NCBI GenBank assembly: GCA_031551455.1
Contig: JAVBNP010000271.1
Coordinates: 1 to 15,735, forward strand
Source: JAIRLS01 sp031551455
Lineage (GTDB): Bacteria; Bacteroidota; Bacteroidia; Bacteroidales; UBA4181
Length of the DNA: 15,735 nt
Direction of reading: 5' to 3'
Position numbers and translations under genes: made by a program. The notes beneath the pieces were generated by a model. It was not told the origin of the DNA. It was given only the letters and a program-made list of their open reading frames with translations, and searched no databases. Shown one piece after another: positions 8,133 through 15,615 of this stretch (position 1 is its first letter; each line of letters opens with the position of its first letter).

Positions 8133-10085
8133 ATGCTTAGATGTTTTCGACAAATCGGAATGTTTTTTGCGGTCGGAATATGCTTTTCCGTCATGTTTTT
8201 TTTGTTCGGATGTACGGCATTACAGGCACAACAATTGTCGTCATCGTCCAAAAAAGCAATTAAAGTGTACAATACCGGATTAGACAATTATTCGCGCAGA
8301 CAATATCGGGAAGCGCTCGGAAATTTGAATAATGCCGTAAAAATCGACAACAAATTCGTCGAAGCGCATTTGTTGATTGCCGAATGTTATTTGGAAACGG
8401 GAGAACTGCCTCAAGCCAAAGACGCTTTTTTGCAAACGATTGCCGTCAATCCCGATTTTTTTCCGCCCGTATATTATTCCCTTGCCGATATCGAATTCGA
8501 ATTAGAGGAATATGAAGCGGCAAGTAAGCATCTCGAACAATTCTTGACATACTCCGGTCAAAAACCGACGTTACGGATAAAATCGGAAAAACTGTTGCAA
8601 AGCAGCAATTTTGCGGCGCAAGCGGTGAAAAATCCCGTTCCGTTTCAACCGGAAAACCTCGGGCTTCGGTTCAACTACGATCAATATTGGCCGAGCCTTT
8701 CGGTGGACGAACATACATTGGTTTTTACCGCGCTTATCCCGAAGGACTCGACCAATGCCGCCGTAACGGGTAATCGTCAAGAAGATTTTTTCGTATCGGA
8801 TTTCAAAAACGGAGCGTGGACGCGACCGGTAAATTTGGGATCGCCGCCCAACACCCCCGATAACGAAGGGGCGCAAAGCATATCGGCCGATGCATCCGAA
8901 ATGTTTTTCACCGCCTGCAATCGCAAAGACGGTAAAGGCGGATGCGACATTTATTACAGCCGAAAACGGGACGGTTTGTGGACGCGTCCCCGCAACCTCG
9001 GCGAACCGATCAACACATCGGCCAAAGAAACCCAACCTTCGATATCGTCGGACGGACGGACGCTTTATTTTGTCAGTACCCGAGGAGGCGGTAAAGGCGG
9101 GCAAGATATTTGGATGTCAACCCTTGACGAGAAAAATCGCTGGGGAATTCCCATTAACCTTGCCGATATTAATACCCCCGACGATGAGTCGTCTCCGTTC
9201 ATCCATTTGGATGGCAAAACGCTTTATTTCGCATCAAACGGTCACCCCGGAATGGGACAATACGATTTGTTCGTCACGCGAAAGGATTCGCTTGGAAAAT
9301 GGTCAACGCCCGAAAATCTGGGTTATCCCATTAATTCCAAACACAACGAGGAAGGCATGATCGTAAATGCCCGCGGCGACAGAGCGTATTACTCGTCCGA
9401 CCGCACCGACGATCGGATCCGTCGAATTTTCACGTTTGAATTGTACCCCGCCATACGACCCGATCCGGTGTCGTACATGAAAGGAAAAATTTACGACGCA
9501 AAATATTACAAGCCGCTAAAAGCGTTGTTTCAATTGGTGGATACGGCATCCGACAAAGAGATAATTGAAGCATCTTCCGACAGCGCTACCGGAGAATTTT
9601 TGGTGTGTATCCCCACGGGAAAGAATTATGCCTTAAACATAAAATGCAAAGGATATCTGTTTTACTCGGAACATTTTATGATGACGGGGGGCACCTATCA
9701 AGAGCCTTATCTGAAAGATATCCCGTTGCGGCAAATTCGACCCGGTGAAAAAGTAGTCTTGAAAAACGTCTTTTTTGATTTTGATTCGCACAAATTACTG
9801 GACGAGTCAAAAGCGGAATTGCAAAATTTGGCGCAATTTCTTCGCGATAATCCCGAGGTGAAAGTCCGTATTACGGGACATACCGACAATACGGGCAAGT
9901 CATCGTATAACATGGAGTTATCGCAAAACAGAGCGCGGGCAGTTGCCAATTACCTTCTGAATGAAGGTATTGCCATGAACCGCGTAAGTTATAAAGGCAT
10001 GGGAAGCTCCGAACCCATTGCCAGAAACGACACCGAAGAAGGACGAGCACAAAATCGACGTACGGAATTGATTATCGTAAAATAA
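8133..10085 (+). CDS. PorE-like TPR / PD40 propeller / OmpA peptidoglycan-binding envelope protein
   Basis: This 650-aa protein has the domain order of PorE, a Bacteroidetes type IX secretion-associated lipoprotein that anchors to peptidoglycan. After a hydrophobic signal with a near-lipobox (FLFGC, Cys27) come TPR repeats (about 42-140), a five-blade PD40 beta-propeller (about 180-435; repeats such as SISSDGRTLYFVS), a carboxypeptidase-regulatory-like beta domain (about 447-515) and an OmpA C-terminal domain (about 540-650). TGHTDNTG with D585, and NRA with R600, are 15 residues apart, matching the peptidoglycan-binding Asp/Arg pair of OmpA. Paralogues of this architecture are frequent, so PorE itself is not proven and no other T9SS gene is in view. 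ATG 8133 gives basic residues before the hydrophobic core; ATG 8160 is an alternative, and the longer frame from 8094 would overlap the promoter. It is monocistronic, ending at a bidirectional terminator. Confidence 0.88.
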   Translation: MLRCFRQIGMFFAVGICFSVMFFLFGCTALQAQQLSSSSKKAIKVYNTGLDNYSRRQYREALGNLNNAVKIDNKFVEAHLLIAECYLETGELPQAKDAFLQTIAVNPDFFPPVYYSLADIEFELEEYEAASKHLEQFLTYSGQKPTLRIKSEKLLQSSNFAAQAVKNPVPFQPENLGLRFNYDQYWPSLSVDEHTLVFTALIPKDSTNAAVTGNRQEDFFVSDFKNGAWTRPVNLGSPPNTPDNEGAQSISADASEMFFTACNRKDGKGGCDIYYSRKRDGLWTRPRNLGEPINTSAKETQPSISSDGRTLYFVSTRGGGKGGQDIWMSTLDEKNRWGIPINLADINTPDDESSPFIHLDGKTLYFASNGHPGMGQYDLFVTRKDSLGKWSTPENLGYPINSKHNEEGMIVNARGDRAYYSSDRTDDRIRRIFTFELYPAIRPDPVSYMKGKIYDAKYYKPLKALFQLVDTASDKEIIEASSDSATGEFLVCIPTGKNYALNIKCKGYLFYSEHFMMTGGTYQEPYLKDIPLRQIRPGEKVVLKNVFFDFDSHKLLDESKAELQNLAQFLRDNPEVKVRITGHTDNTGKSSYNMELSQNRARAVANYLLNEGIAMNRVSYKGMGSSEPIARNDTEEGRAQNRRTELIIVK

Positions 10086-10115
10086 GTGATTGATTTTCGA
10101 GAATTCCGAAAATAA

Positions 10116-10147
10116 AACTCCCCGCTATCGAAGGATAACGGGGAGTT
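10116..10147 (+). terminator. Bidirectional intrinsic terminator
   Basis: Arms 10116-10129 (AACTCCCCGCTATC) and 10134-10147 pair over 14 positions with a single C/A mismatch around a GAAG loop. On the minus strand the stem is followed by a T-rich run (TTTTATTTT); on the plus strand the tail is only moderately T-rich. It sits between the converging PorE-like and beta-barrel genes and probably ends both. Confidence 0.85.
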
Positions 10148-10198
10148 CATGCTTATTTGAATTGTTGATGACAAGTAAGATCAACAATCGTTTATCAA

Positions 10199-10708
10199 TT
10201 AAAAATACACGCTGATGGCGCCGCCGATGGAGAATGTTACATCGTAATCACTGGAGAAAGGTAAGGTTAACATAACCATAGGCTCCAAAGCAACATGTTC
10301 GTTCAAAAAATAGGCATACCCGGCACCCAAAGCCAAACGGAAAGCCGCATCCACGTCTTTTTGTTTATTTACGCCCAACATACCATCTGCAAAGAAACCG
10401 CCTTTAGTTTGTTCCAAAAAGAAATAACGAGCACCCGCAGCCAATCCGAATGAATTGTCTGAATAAGTTTCTCCGCCTATTTTTTGCGAATCGGCCGATA
10501 TGCTTAATCCGCCTATTAAGGCCAATTTATCTGCCAAAAAATAACCACCGCCGGCTCCTAATGTAAAATCGGTACCACCACCAAAAGTCAAATCCAATTC
10601 ACTGATATTTGCACTAACAAAAAAGTTCCCTTTATTGATGGGAAGTTGTGCCATTGCTGTTCCTGCCGATATAAGTACGGCAAATGCCATAACAAAAATT
10701 TTCTTCAT
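10199..10708 (-). CDS. Small outer-membrane beta-barrel protein
   Basis: A 169-aa protein with a clear signal peptide (MKKIFVMAFAVLISAGTAMA, cleavage before Gln21). It is followed by short amphipathic beta-strands rich in Gly and aromatics (AAGARYFFLEQ, LGAGYAYFLNEH, FSIGGAISVYF) and ends in phenylalanine, the usual C-terminal residue of outer-membrane barrels. It resembles the porin-family / OMP_b-brl group of about 8-stranded barrels; no transported substrate can be inferred. It has its own promoter (10750-10780) with a leader of about 38 AT-rich bases and is ended by the shared terminator. Its codon use differs slightly from nearby genes (more GCC, AAA and GGT), which could indicate high expression. 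It converges with the PorE-like gene. Confidence 0.85.
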   Translation of the reverse strand: MKKIFVMAFAVLISAGTAMAQLPINKGNFFVSANISELDLTFGGGTDFTLGAGGGYFLADKLALIGGLSISADSQKIGGETYSDNSFGLAAGARYFFLEQTKGGFFADGMLGVNKQKDVDAAFRLALGAGYAYFLNEHVALEPMVMLTLPFSSDYDVTFSIGGAISVYF

Positions 10709-10749
10709 GATGTGGAATGTTAAAATTAATTAATTTTTATAAAAAAAGA

Positions 10750-10780
10750 CAAATGTATGACGCATATTTAAGATTTGAAA
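10750..10780 (-). promoter_or_regulatory. Promoter of the beta-barrel gene
   Basis: On the minus strand, TACATTTG (10757-10750) is a perfect TAnnTTTG -7 box. TTTC at 10780-10777 lies 19 bases upstream, one mismatch from the TTTG -33 element. The predicted start near 10746 leaves an AT-rich leader of about 38 bases before the ATG at 10708. Confidence 0.7.
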
Positions 10781-10859
10781 AGAATGTTGATAACTTAACG
10801 ATCAAAAAACAGGCTGCACAACAGACAACAGGTTAATTCTTAGCGAAAAGTCGGATTTA

Positions 10860-13106
10860 TTAGCGGGTGCGTTCGTACAAACAATGGTTCATGACGATAC
10901 GAATATCCGAATACGAATATTTGGGATCAACGGATTCTTTAATGGGCGCCAATCGAAGATTATCTTCGGCCACGGCGGCTTGTACCCACGGCATTAAATT
11001 GTCGACGGCATTTCGGGGCAGCAGATCGAAGGCGGACAAGTCGCCGGTTTGCACGAATTCCGCCAAATGTCCCAAAACCGTTGTTTCGCCTATTTTGCGG
11101 GCTTGAGCGATTTCGACGACGGAAAGTCCTTCCTTGAATAAATCGAAACTTTGTCGATTCGACGAAATACGTGGTTTGTCGGTCGATTCTGCCTGGTTCA
11201 ACTCGGTTTCGGTTGATTGAACGGCATTTGTTTTCGTCGATTCTTCCGTAATCGTTTTTGACATGGTCGATTTTGCGGTTTTCGTCTCCGTTGGATACAA
11301 CATGCCCCTTTCGGGAACGGGCAAATCCAAATCCGCAGCCAACGGGACATCGTTGTAGCGAACCTTTTTCATGCTTTCGATGAACAACTTCAAGTCAAGT
11401 TCCAGATTGCAAATATTTTTATGAAAAGTTTTCGCTTTTTTGATTGTAAATCCGACAATGTATTGTTGCAACGGCAAAAGCATTTGATCGATGATGGCCC
11501 GATGAAAATAAATCACCGCTTTTCGGCAACGTTCGGTAAGCAACGCCATGTCTTCGGTTTGCATGATCGATTTCAATTGTCCCCGAAATTTGTCAGCCAC
11601 TTCCTGTATTTCATACGCATGTCGTAACATTCTTTTGGCCAACAAACGAGCCGGATCGAAATCGTTCGAAACCTTATCGTCCAATATTTTAAACATATTA
11701 CGCGAAATATTGACCAATTCCGTACAATCGAAATATTGCAGCAACCGTTCGGCCCAAAAACGACGTTTCCCGTCCTCCAATATTCGATGCAATTCCGTTT
11801 CTTCTTTTTCCGATTTGGCCAAGTTTACGGCTTGCACATCCGTCCGAACGCTGCTCGGAGTGATTCGTGAAAGGAGTACGATACCGGCGAGCGACGTGCA
11901 ACGACTCAACGCGACATACGCTTGCCCGGGGGCAAACGCATCACCCGTATCGATAATTGCCCGTTCAAACGTCAATCCTTGACTTTTGTGAATGGTAATC
12001 GCCCATGCCAATCGGATCGGGTACTGTATGAATGCTCCCAATTTTTCTTCCTCGATTTCTCCGCTATCTTTATTTAAGGTATACCGAATATTCTCCCAAG
12101 TTTCCCGTTCGACGGCAATCGGCTCGTCCGAACCTTCCGGTTTTACTTCAATCACACCGTCGCGAATCCGCGAAACGGTACCGATTTTTCCGTTGTAATA
12201 ACGTTTCGCTTCGCCGAGATCGTTTTTGATGAACATGATTTGGGCGCCTTCCTTCAACAGTAATGTCATTTCGGTAGGCAGCGAATATTCGGGAAATTCG
12301 CCCTGTATCTCACCCGTAAACCGATGTGTCGGTGTAATCAACCGTCTCAATTCCCGGTCGTTGATGAAATCGGCTTTGGCATTGCGCGTGGCAAGCGTGA
12401 TGTATTTTTCTCCGTCGGGCGCTTCAAAATCGGGTTGATATTGACGATTAAGCATCTCCAAATCAACCGGGGTTAATTCATCGTTGCGCACGCGATTCAA
12501 CAATTCCACGAAAAAATGTTCGCGCTGACGATATACTTTTTTCAACTCGAGATATACGGGCGGAACGGATTGAACGGATTTGGCATGAAAGAAGAACGGC
12601 GAAAGATAATATTCGCGTAGGATGCTCCATTCTTCATCCTTCACTACGGGCGGCAGTTGAAATAAATCGCCGATGTACACCATTTGCACGCCCCCGAACG
12701 GCCTGTCGCTGCGGCGTGTGCGACGCAACACGGCATCAATGGAATCCAGCGTATCGGCGCGCAACATGCTCACTTCATCGATAATCAACAACTCCAGTCG
12801 CCGCAACATGTCCAATTTAAGCCCCGACATCCGAAAACGTTCCTTACCGCCTCCAAACTCCGAACCGGGAACAAAAGGCTCGAAAGGCAATTGAAACAAC
12901 GAATGCAACGTCACGCCTCCCGCATTGACGGCAGCAACGCCCGTAGGCGCGGCCACGATGCAATTTTTATGCGTCGTTTGTCGAACATGCCTCAAAAAAG
13001 TCGTTTTACCCGTGCCCGCTTTCCCCGTAAGAAAAACATGCTGCGAGGTCTGATTGACGAATTCGTCGGCAAGTCGAAAAATATGATTATCGGAATCGGG
13101 AGTCAT
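10860..13106 (-). CDS. PIF1-like DNA helicase with C-terminal helix-turn-helix domain
   Basis: This 748-aa cytoplasmic SF1 helicase should unwind DNA 5'-3' using ATP, probably in genome maintenance. Motif I is GKAGTGKTT (28-36), motif II IIDEVSM (108-114), motif III GDLFQLPP (146-153), and the late motifs are IHKSQGLTF (372-380) and YVALSRC (397-403). After the helicase core there is a helical region (~435-590), a Ser/Thr/Glu-rich linker (~605-650) and a C-terminal HTH_40-type domain (~653-743; FDLFKEGLSVVEIAQARKIG), a combination common in Bacteroidetes helicases. I choose the ATG at 13106 rather than the longer frame to 13172. A TATCTTTG -7 box on this strand (13144-13137) would give a leader of about 27 bases to 13106, and the extra 22 residues would overlap that promoter and look non-conserved. 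Confidence 0.92.
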   Translation of the reverse strand: MTPDSDNHIFRLADEFVNQTSQHVFLTGKAGTGKTTFLRHVRQTTHKNCIVAAPTGVAAVNAGGVTLHSLFQLPFEPFVPGSEFGGGKERFRMSGLKLDMLRRLELLIIDEVSMLRADTLDSIDAVLRRTRRSDRPFGGVQMVYIGDLFQLPPVVKDEEWSILREYYLSPFFFHAKSVQSVPPVYLELKKVYRQREHFFVELLNRVRNDELTPVDLEMLNRQYQPDFEAPDGEKYITLATRNAKADFINDRELRRLITPTHRFTGEIQGEFPEYSLPTEMTLLLKEGAQIMFIKNDLGEAKRYYNGKIGTVSRIRDGVIEVKPEGSDEPIAVERETWENIRYTLNKDSGEIEEEKLGAFIQYPIRLAWAITIHKSQGLTFERAIIDTGDAFAPGQAYVALSRCTSLAGIVLLSRITPSSVRTDVQAVNLAKSEKEETELHRILEDGKRRFWAERLLQYFDCTELVNISRNMFKILDDKVSNDFDPARLLAKRMLRHAYEIQEVADKFRGQLKSIMQTEDMALLTERCRKAVIYFHRAIIDQMLLPLQQYIVGFTIKKAKTFHKNICNLELDLKLFIESMKKVRYNDVPLAADLDLPVPERGMLYPTETKTAKSTMSKTITEESTKTNAVQSTETELNQAESTDKPRISSNRQSFDLFKEGLSVVEIAQARKIGETTVLGHLAEFVQTGDLSAFDLLPRNAVDNLMPWVQAAVAEDNLRLAPIKESVDPKYSYSDIRIVMNHCLYERTR

Positions 13107-13136
13107 TGTTAACCGTACGGAACAAGTTTCAACCGT

Positions 13137-13144
13137 CAAAGATA
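13137..13144 (-). promoter_or_regulatory. -7 box for the PIF1-like helicase
   Basis: The minus-strand reading is TATCTTTG, a perfect TAnnTTTG match, about 30 bases upstream of the chosen helicase start at 13106. No convincing -33 element stands at 19-21 bases. It is part of a compact divergent promoter region with the box at 13179-13186. Confidence 0.55.
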
Positions 13145-13178
13145 CATCATTTTCGCGTAACCGTATGCTCAAAAATCG

Positions 13179-13186
13179 TATCTTTG
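13179..13186 (+). promoter_or_regulatory. -7 box for the ketoacyl-synthase-like gene
   Basis: TATCTTTG matches TAnnTTTG exactly and ends 6 bases before the ATG at 13193. Transcription would begin about 3 bases before the start codon or at it, predicting a leaderless mRNA. The same octamer occurs in reverse orientation 34 bases away as the helicase -7 box. The -33 element is not clear. Confidence 0.55.
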
Positions 13187-13192
13187 CACGCC

Positions 13193-13741
13193 ATGCGTAT
13201 CGTACATCAATGCGTCATTACCGACAATCGTATTACGGTTAACGGACGTACCGTATTCGAACAAGATCCGAAGGCGGACTTTACCGATTTTGCCAAAGCG
13301 GCGTTTAAATATTCGGAAATTGCTTATCCCAAGTTTTATAAAATGGATAAACTTTGCAAATTGGGGTTTCTTGCCGCCGAATATCTGTTTGCCGAAAATC
13401 CCGATTGTCATCCGAACGAATCGTCGGCGATCGTACTTGCCGGTTCGTCGGGATCAACGGACGTCGACTTGATTCACCTCGAAAACATCCGCGAACCGAG
13501 TCCCGCGGTGTTCGTGTATACGCTTCCCAATATCGTGATCGGCGAAATAGCCATTCGTCACGGCATCAAGGGCGAAAATGTGTTTTTCGTTTGCGAACGA
13601 CCCGATCATCCGATACGGGAACAATACGTCGCCTTATTGTCGGACAACGGAATTGCCGAGACTTTCCTGTCAGGTTGGGTGGAATATACGAACGAACATT
13701 ATCTTGCCGACTTGGTTTGGATGACAGATGAAACCCGGTAG
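13193..13741 (+). CDS. Half-length beta-ketoacyl-synthase-like protein lacking the catalytic Cys
   Basis: This 182-aa protein resembles the N-terminal half of a KAS/thiolase-fold condensing enzyme. SSAIVLAGSSGST (77-89) matches the strand-loop after the helical region of KAS enzymes. The stretch PAVFVYTLPNIVIGEIAIRH (104-123), followed by GIKGENVFFV, matches the FabF region FVPMTI.NM.AG..TI.YG.RGP.I..ATAC. Aligned without gaps, the nucleophilic cysteine falls at R136, while C134 sits two residues earlier. The C-terminal half with the two catalytic histidines (full-length KAS is ~400 aa) is absent. It is therefore probably not a condensing enzyme by itself; it may be a chain-length-factor-like partner, a carrier-protein-binding pseudo-enzyme, or a relic. 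No frameshift is visible and the downstream sequence shows no remaining half. The ATG at 13193 directly follows a -7 box. It lies 49 bases upstream of the lipoprotein gene, probably in one operon. Confidence 0.75.
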   Translation: MRIVHQCVITDNRITVNGRTVFEQDPKADFTDFAKAAFKYSEIAYPKFYKMDKLCKLGFLAAEYLFAENPDCHPNESSAIVLAGSSGSTDVDLIHLENIREPSPAVFVYTLPNIVIGEIAIRHGIKGENVFFVCERPDHPIREQYVALLSDNGIAETFLSGWVEYTNEHYLADLVWMTDETR

Positions 13742-13790
13742 GTTTTGCATAAAACAAATCGAATCTTTCACAAAACGTTAAATAATACCT

Positions 13791-14405
13791 ATGAAATATT
13801 TTAAATTGATTGCTTTTTCGGGACTTTTTTCGATCCTTTTCGGTTGCGGATCAGCAAATCACGGAACGACAACCCTTGAGGAAATTACTTCGAAAACCGA
13901 TCTCGATGAGGGATTTGCCGATATTTTCCTGAAAATCGTCAGTGACGATAAAAAGGCCGATACGCATGTATATGTTGCCAAAGGACTCTATAAGGGCAAA
14001 ACGGTCGGATTGCGGTTCGAAGTAAAATCCGACATGTCCGGCGGGCTCACATCTCGGGGAGAAATAAATTCCGGCGGATTTGTCCGCGAGGCCGTACGAA
14101 TAAGTTCCGAAGGCCCGGAAAGCGGCGAATTCGCAAACGCATTGGGAGAAATATACGAAATCCCGACTACCGAGCCGTTTACGAACGAAACAATCACCAC
14201 AACCGCTTTTTCATTAAATCAAACGGCCGTCAATCTCGATAAACCCGATTATTATAAGTTCAAACTCTTTTTCGAAGATGCCGACGAAGAACTTTATGCG
14301 GAATTGTTTTTTAACATCGACACGAAAAAGCGAATCATCGAGTTGCACGAAAAAGACCCGGAATACCGACAAGCGTTAATGACAATGTTGACGAAACGGC
14401 AATAA
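13791..14405 (+). CDS. Lipoprotein of unknown function
   Basis: A 204-aa protein starts with a lipoprotein signal peptide (MKYFKLIAFSGLFSILFGC), with Cys19 as the lipidated residue. The mature part is acidic, probably periplasmic or surface-exposed, and shows alternating beta-strands such as HVYVAKGLYKGKTVGLRFEV and YYKFKLFFEDADEELYAELFF, with a charged helical C-terminus. I do not recognise the family. It stands 49 bases after the ketoacyl-synthase-like gene and 40 bases before the methyltransferase gene with no visible terminator or promoter between, so the three are probably cotranscribed. Length and codon use (GAA, AAA, GCC rich, like the flanking genes) support a real gene. Confidence 0.8.
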   Translation: MKYFKLIAFSGLFSILFGCGSANHGTTTLEEITSKTDLDEGFADIFLKIVSDDKKADTHVYVAKGLYKGKTVGLRFEVKSDMSGGLTSRGEINSGGFVREAVRISSEGPESGEFANALGEIYEIPTTEPFTNETITTTAFSLNQTAVNLDKPDYYKFKLFFEDADEELYAELFFNIDTKKRIIELHEKDPEYRQALMTMLTKRQ

Positions 14406-14445
14406 GCGCCATCGAGTTTCCGTTTTACCTTTTATTTTCTCATTC

Positions 14446-15348
14446 ATGAAGTTACTCTCTCCGGAACATTGGACGGATTACGAATTAATCGATTCGGGTG
14501 GATTCGAAAAACTCGAACGTTTCGGACAATACGTTTTGTCGCGTCCCGAACCTCAAGCAATTTGGACCAAATCGTTGCCGCGGGAAGAGTGGGAGCGTTT
14601 GGCAAATGCCGTTTTTCGAAAAGAATCGGGAAAATCCGACACATCCGAAAACGAACGCGGTCGTTGGATTCTTCGTCCGGGAATGCCGCAACAATGGCGA
14701 GTGTCGTACGCATATGAAAACATGCGACTGCGTTTCCGATTGGGATTAACTTCGTTCAAACATGTGGGGCTCTTTCCCGAGCAAGCCGAAAACTGGGATT
14801 ACATTTACGATCGAATTCGTGAAATGCAACCCGAAAACGTTCAACCCCGCGTTCTGAATCTTTTTGCCTACACCGGCGGCGCTTCATTGGCGGCCAAAGC
14901 GGCGGGAGCCGACGTAACACATGTCGATTCGGTACGGCAGGTAATCACATGGTGTCGCGAAAACATGGAAGCGAGCGGACTGTCGGATATCCGAACGGTG
15001 ACGGAAGATGCGATGAAATATTTGCGGCGCGAAGTAAAACGCGAAAAACGGTACGAAGGAATCATTCTTGATCCGCCCGCATACGGACGCGGTCCCGAAG
15101 GCGAAAAGTGGGTGCTCGAAGACGGTATCGGTGAATTGATGGAACTTTGCGGCAAATTATTGTCTCCCGAGAAATCGTTTTTGGTGTTGAATCTCTATTC
15201 GATGGGATTTTCGCCCTTGGTGGCCGAGAATCTCGTCAAATCATATTTTCCCCGGATAACCGGAGAATGCGGCGAATTGTACGTATCCGATCGCGCGGGA
15301 AGACGTTTGCCGCTGGGCGTGTTTATGCGGGGCGTAACGAAAATTTAA
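14446..15348 (+). CDS. Class I SAM-dependent methyltransferase, RlmI/RlmK-like
   Basis: A 300-aa cytoplasmic methyltransferase of the group that includes 23S rRNA m5C/m7G methyltransferases such as RlmI and RlmK. An N-terminal region (~1-110) precedes the Rossmann fold. Motif I is NLFAYTGGASLAAKAAGA (138-155), with D161 at the end of strand 2 (HVDSV) and the catalytic motif DPPAYGRGP (209-217). There is no recognisable PUA domain at the N-terminus, which RlmI has, so the substrate (rRNA, tRNA or protein) is not certain. The ATG at 14446 is the only good start. It is the last gene of the rightward cluster, followed by the repeat-rich region at 15398-15605. Confidence 0.85.
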   Translation: MKLLSPEHWTDYELIDSGGFEKLERFGQYVLSRPEPQAIWTKSLPREEWERLANAVFRKESGKSDTSENERGRWILRPGMPQQWRVSYAYENMRLRFRLGLTSFKHVGLFPEQAENWDYIYDRIREMQPENVQPRVLNLFAYTGGASLAAKAAGADVTHVDSVRQVITWCRENMEASGLSDIRTVTEDAMKYLRREVKREKRYEGIILDPPAYGRGPEGEKWVLEDGIGELMELCGKLLSPEKSFLVLNLYSMGFSPLVAENLVKSYFPRITGECGELYVSDRAGRRLPLGVFMRGVTKI

Positions 15349-15419
15349 TTCGAACTCGACAGTTTTTATTAATTTTGTTTCCGAAATTTTAAAAGTGTTA
15401 AGTTTTTAGTTTTCCTAAA

Positions 15420-15499
15420 GCGTTGCCGTCGGGCCGGAATAAGTTAGCCTTTCAATGCGCGGGCTGAAAGTCCAAATTAATCCAGCCCGACGGCAACGC
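15420..15499. repeat. 80-base near-perfect palindrome (REP-like hairpin)
   Basis: GCGTTGCCGTCGGGC (15420-15434) is perfectly complementary to 15485-15499. Pairing continues inward without bulges to position 15454/15465, giving 30 of 35 symmetrical positions paired around a 10-base loop (15455-15464). The five mismatches are at 15435/15484, 15439/15480, 15443/15476, 15446/15473 and 15448/15471. The base of the stem is GC-rich while its surroundings are AT-rich. This is far larger than an intrinsic terminator and looks like a repeated extragenic palindrome or a MITE core. Confidence 0.85.
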
Positions 15500-15531
15500 C
15501 TCGGGATAAAAAGAAATTCAAAACAACCGGC

Positions 15532-15544
15532 GCACCGGAGGTGC
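15532..15544. repeat. Small hairpin GCACC-GGA-GGTGC
   Basis: A perfect 5-bp stem with a GGA loop lies 32 bases downstream of the 80-base palindrome, within the same non-coding interval. Its GC content stands out from the AT-rich flanks. It could be part of the same repeat element. Confidence 0.5.
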
Positions 15545-15586
15545 AGCTTAATCAAATCAAAAACTTAAACAACCGCTTATCGAGTA

Positions 15587-15605
15587 AAAAACCGGAAAGG
15601 TTTTT
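15587..15605 (+). other. Hairpin with U-run just upstream of the GH20-like gene
   Basis: AAAAACC (15587-15593) and GGTTTTT (15599-15605) form a perfect 7-bp stem with a GGAAA loop. The stem ends 10 bases before the ATG at 15616. It may be a weak terminator for read-through from upstream, or a leader structure that hides the start region; the sequence alone does not decide. Confidence 0.45.
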
Positions 15606-15615
15606 GCATTAAGAC

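Larger units (their letters stand above)
15398..15568. repeat. Candidate 171-bp inverted-repeat element (possible MITE)
   Basis: TTAAGTTTTT at 15398-15407 and AAAAACTTAA at 15559-15568 are perfect 10-base inverted repeats enclosing 151 bases without any credible ORF. Inside lie the 80-base hairpin and the small hairpin at 15532-15544. Such nested symmetry is typical of short non-autonomous elements, but the terminal arms are AT-rich and could be coincidental, and I see no target-site duplication. Confidence 0.35.

Noticed and set aside
8571..9104. 177-aa minus-strand frame opposite the PD40 region
   Set aside because: The protein matches nothing and the plus-strand frame carries clear PD40 repeats; this is a shadow ORF.
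13107..13172. Longer N-terminus of the PIF1-like helicase (start at 13172)
   Set aside because: It would run through the helicase's own -7 box, and the extra residues do not resemble the start of the helicase fold.
13106..13192. Longer N-terminus of the ketoacyl-synthase-like protein
   Set aside because: It needs a TTG start and would run across both divergent promoter boxes.
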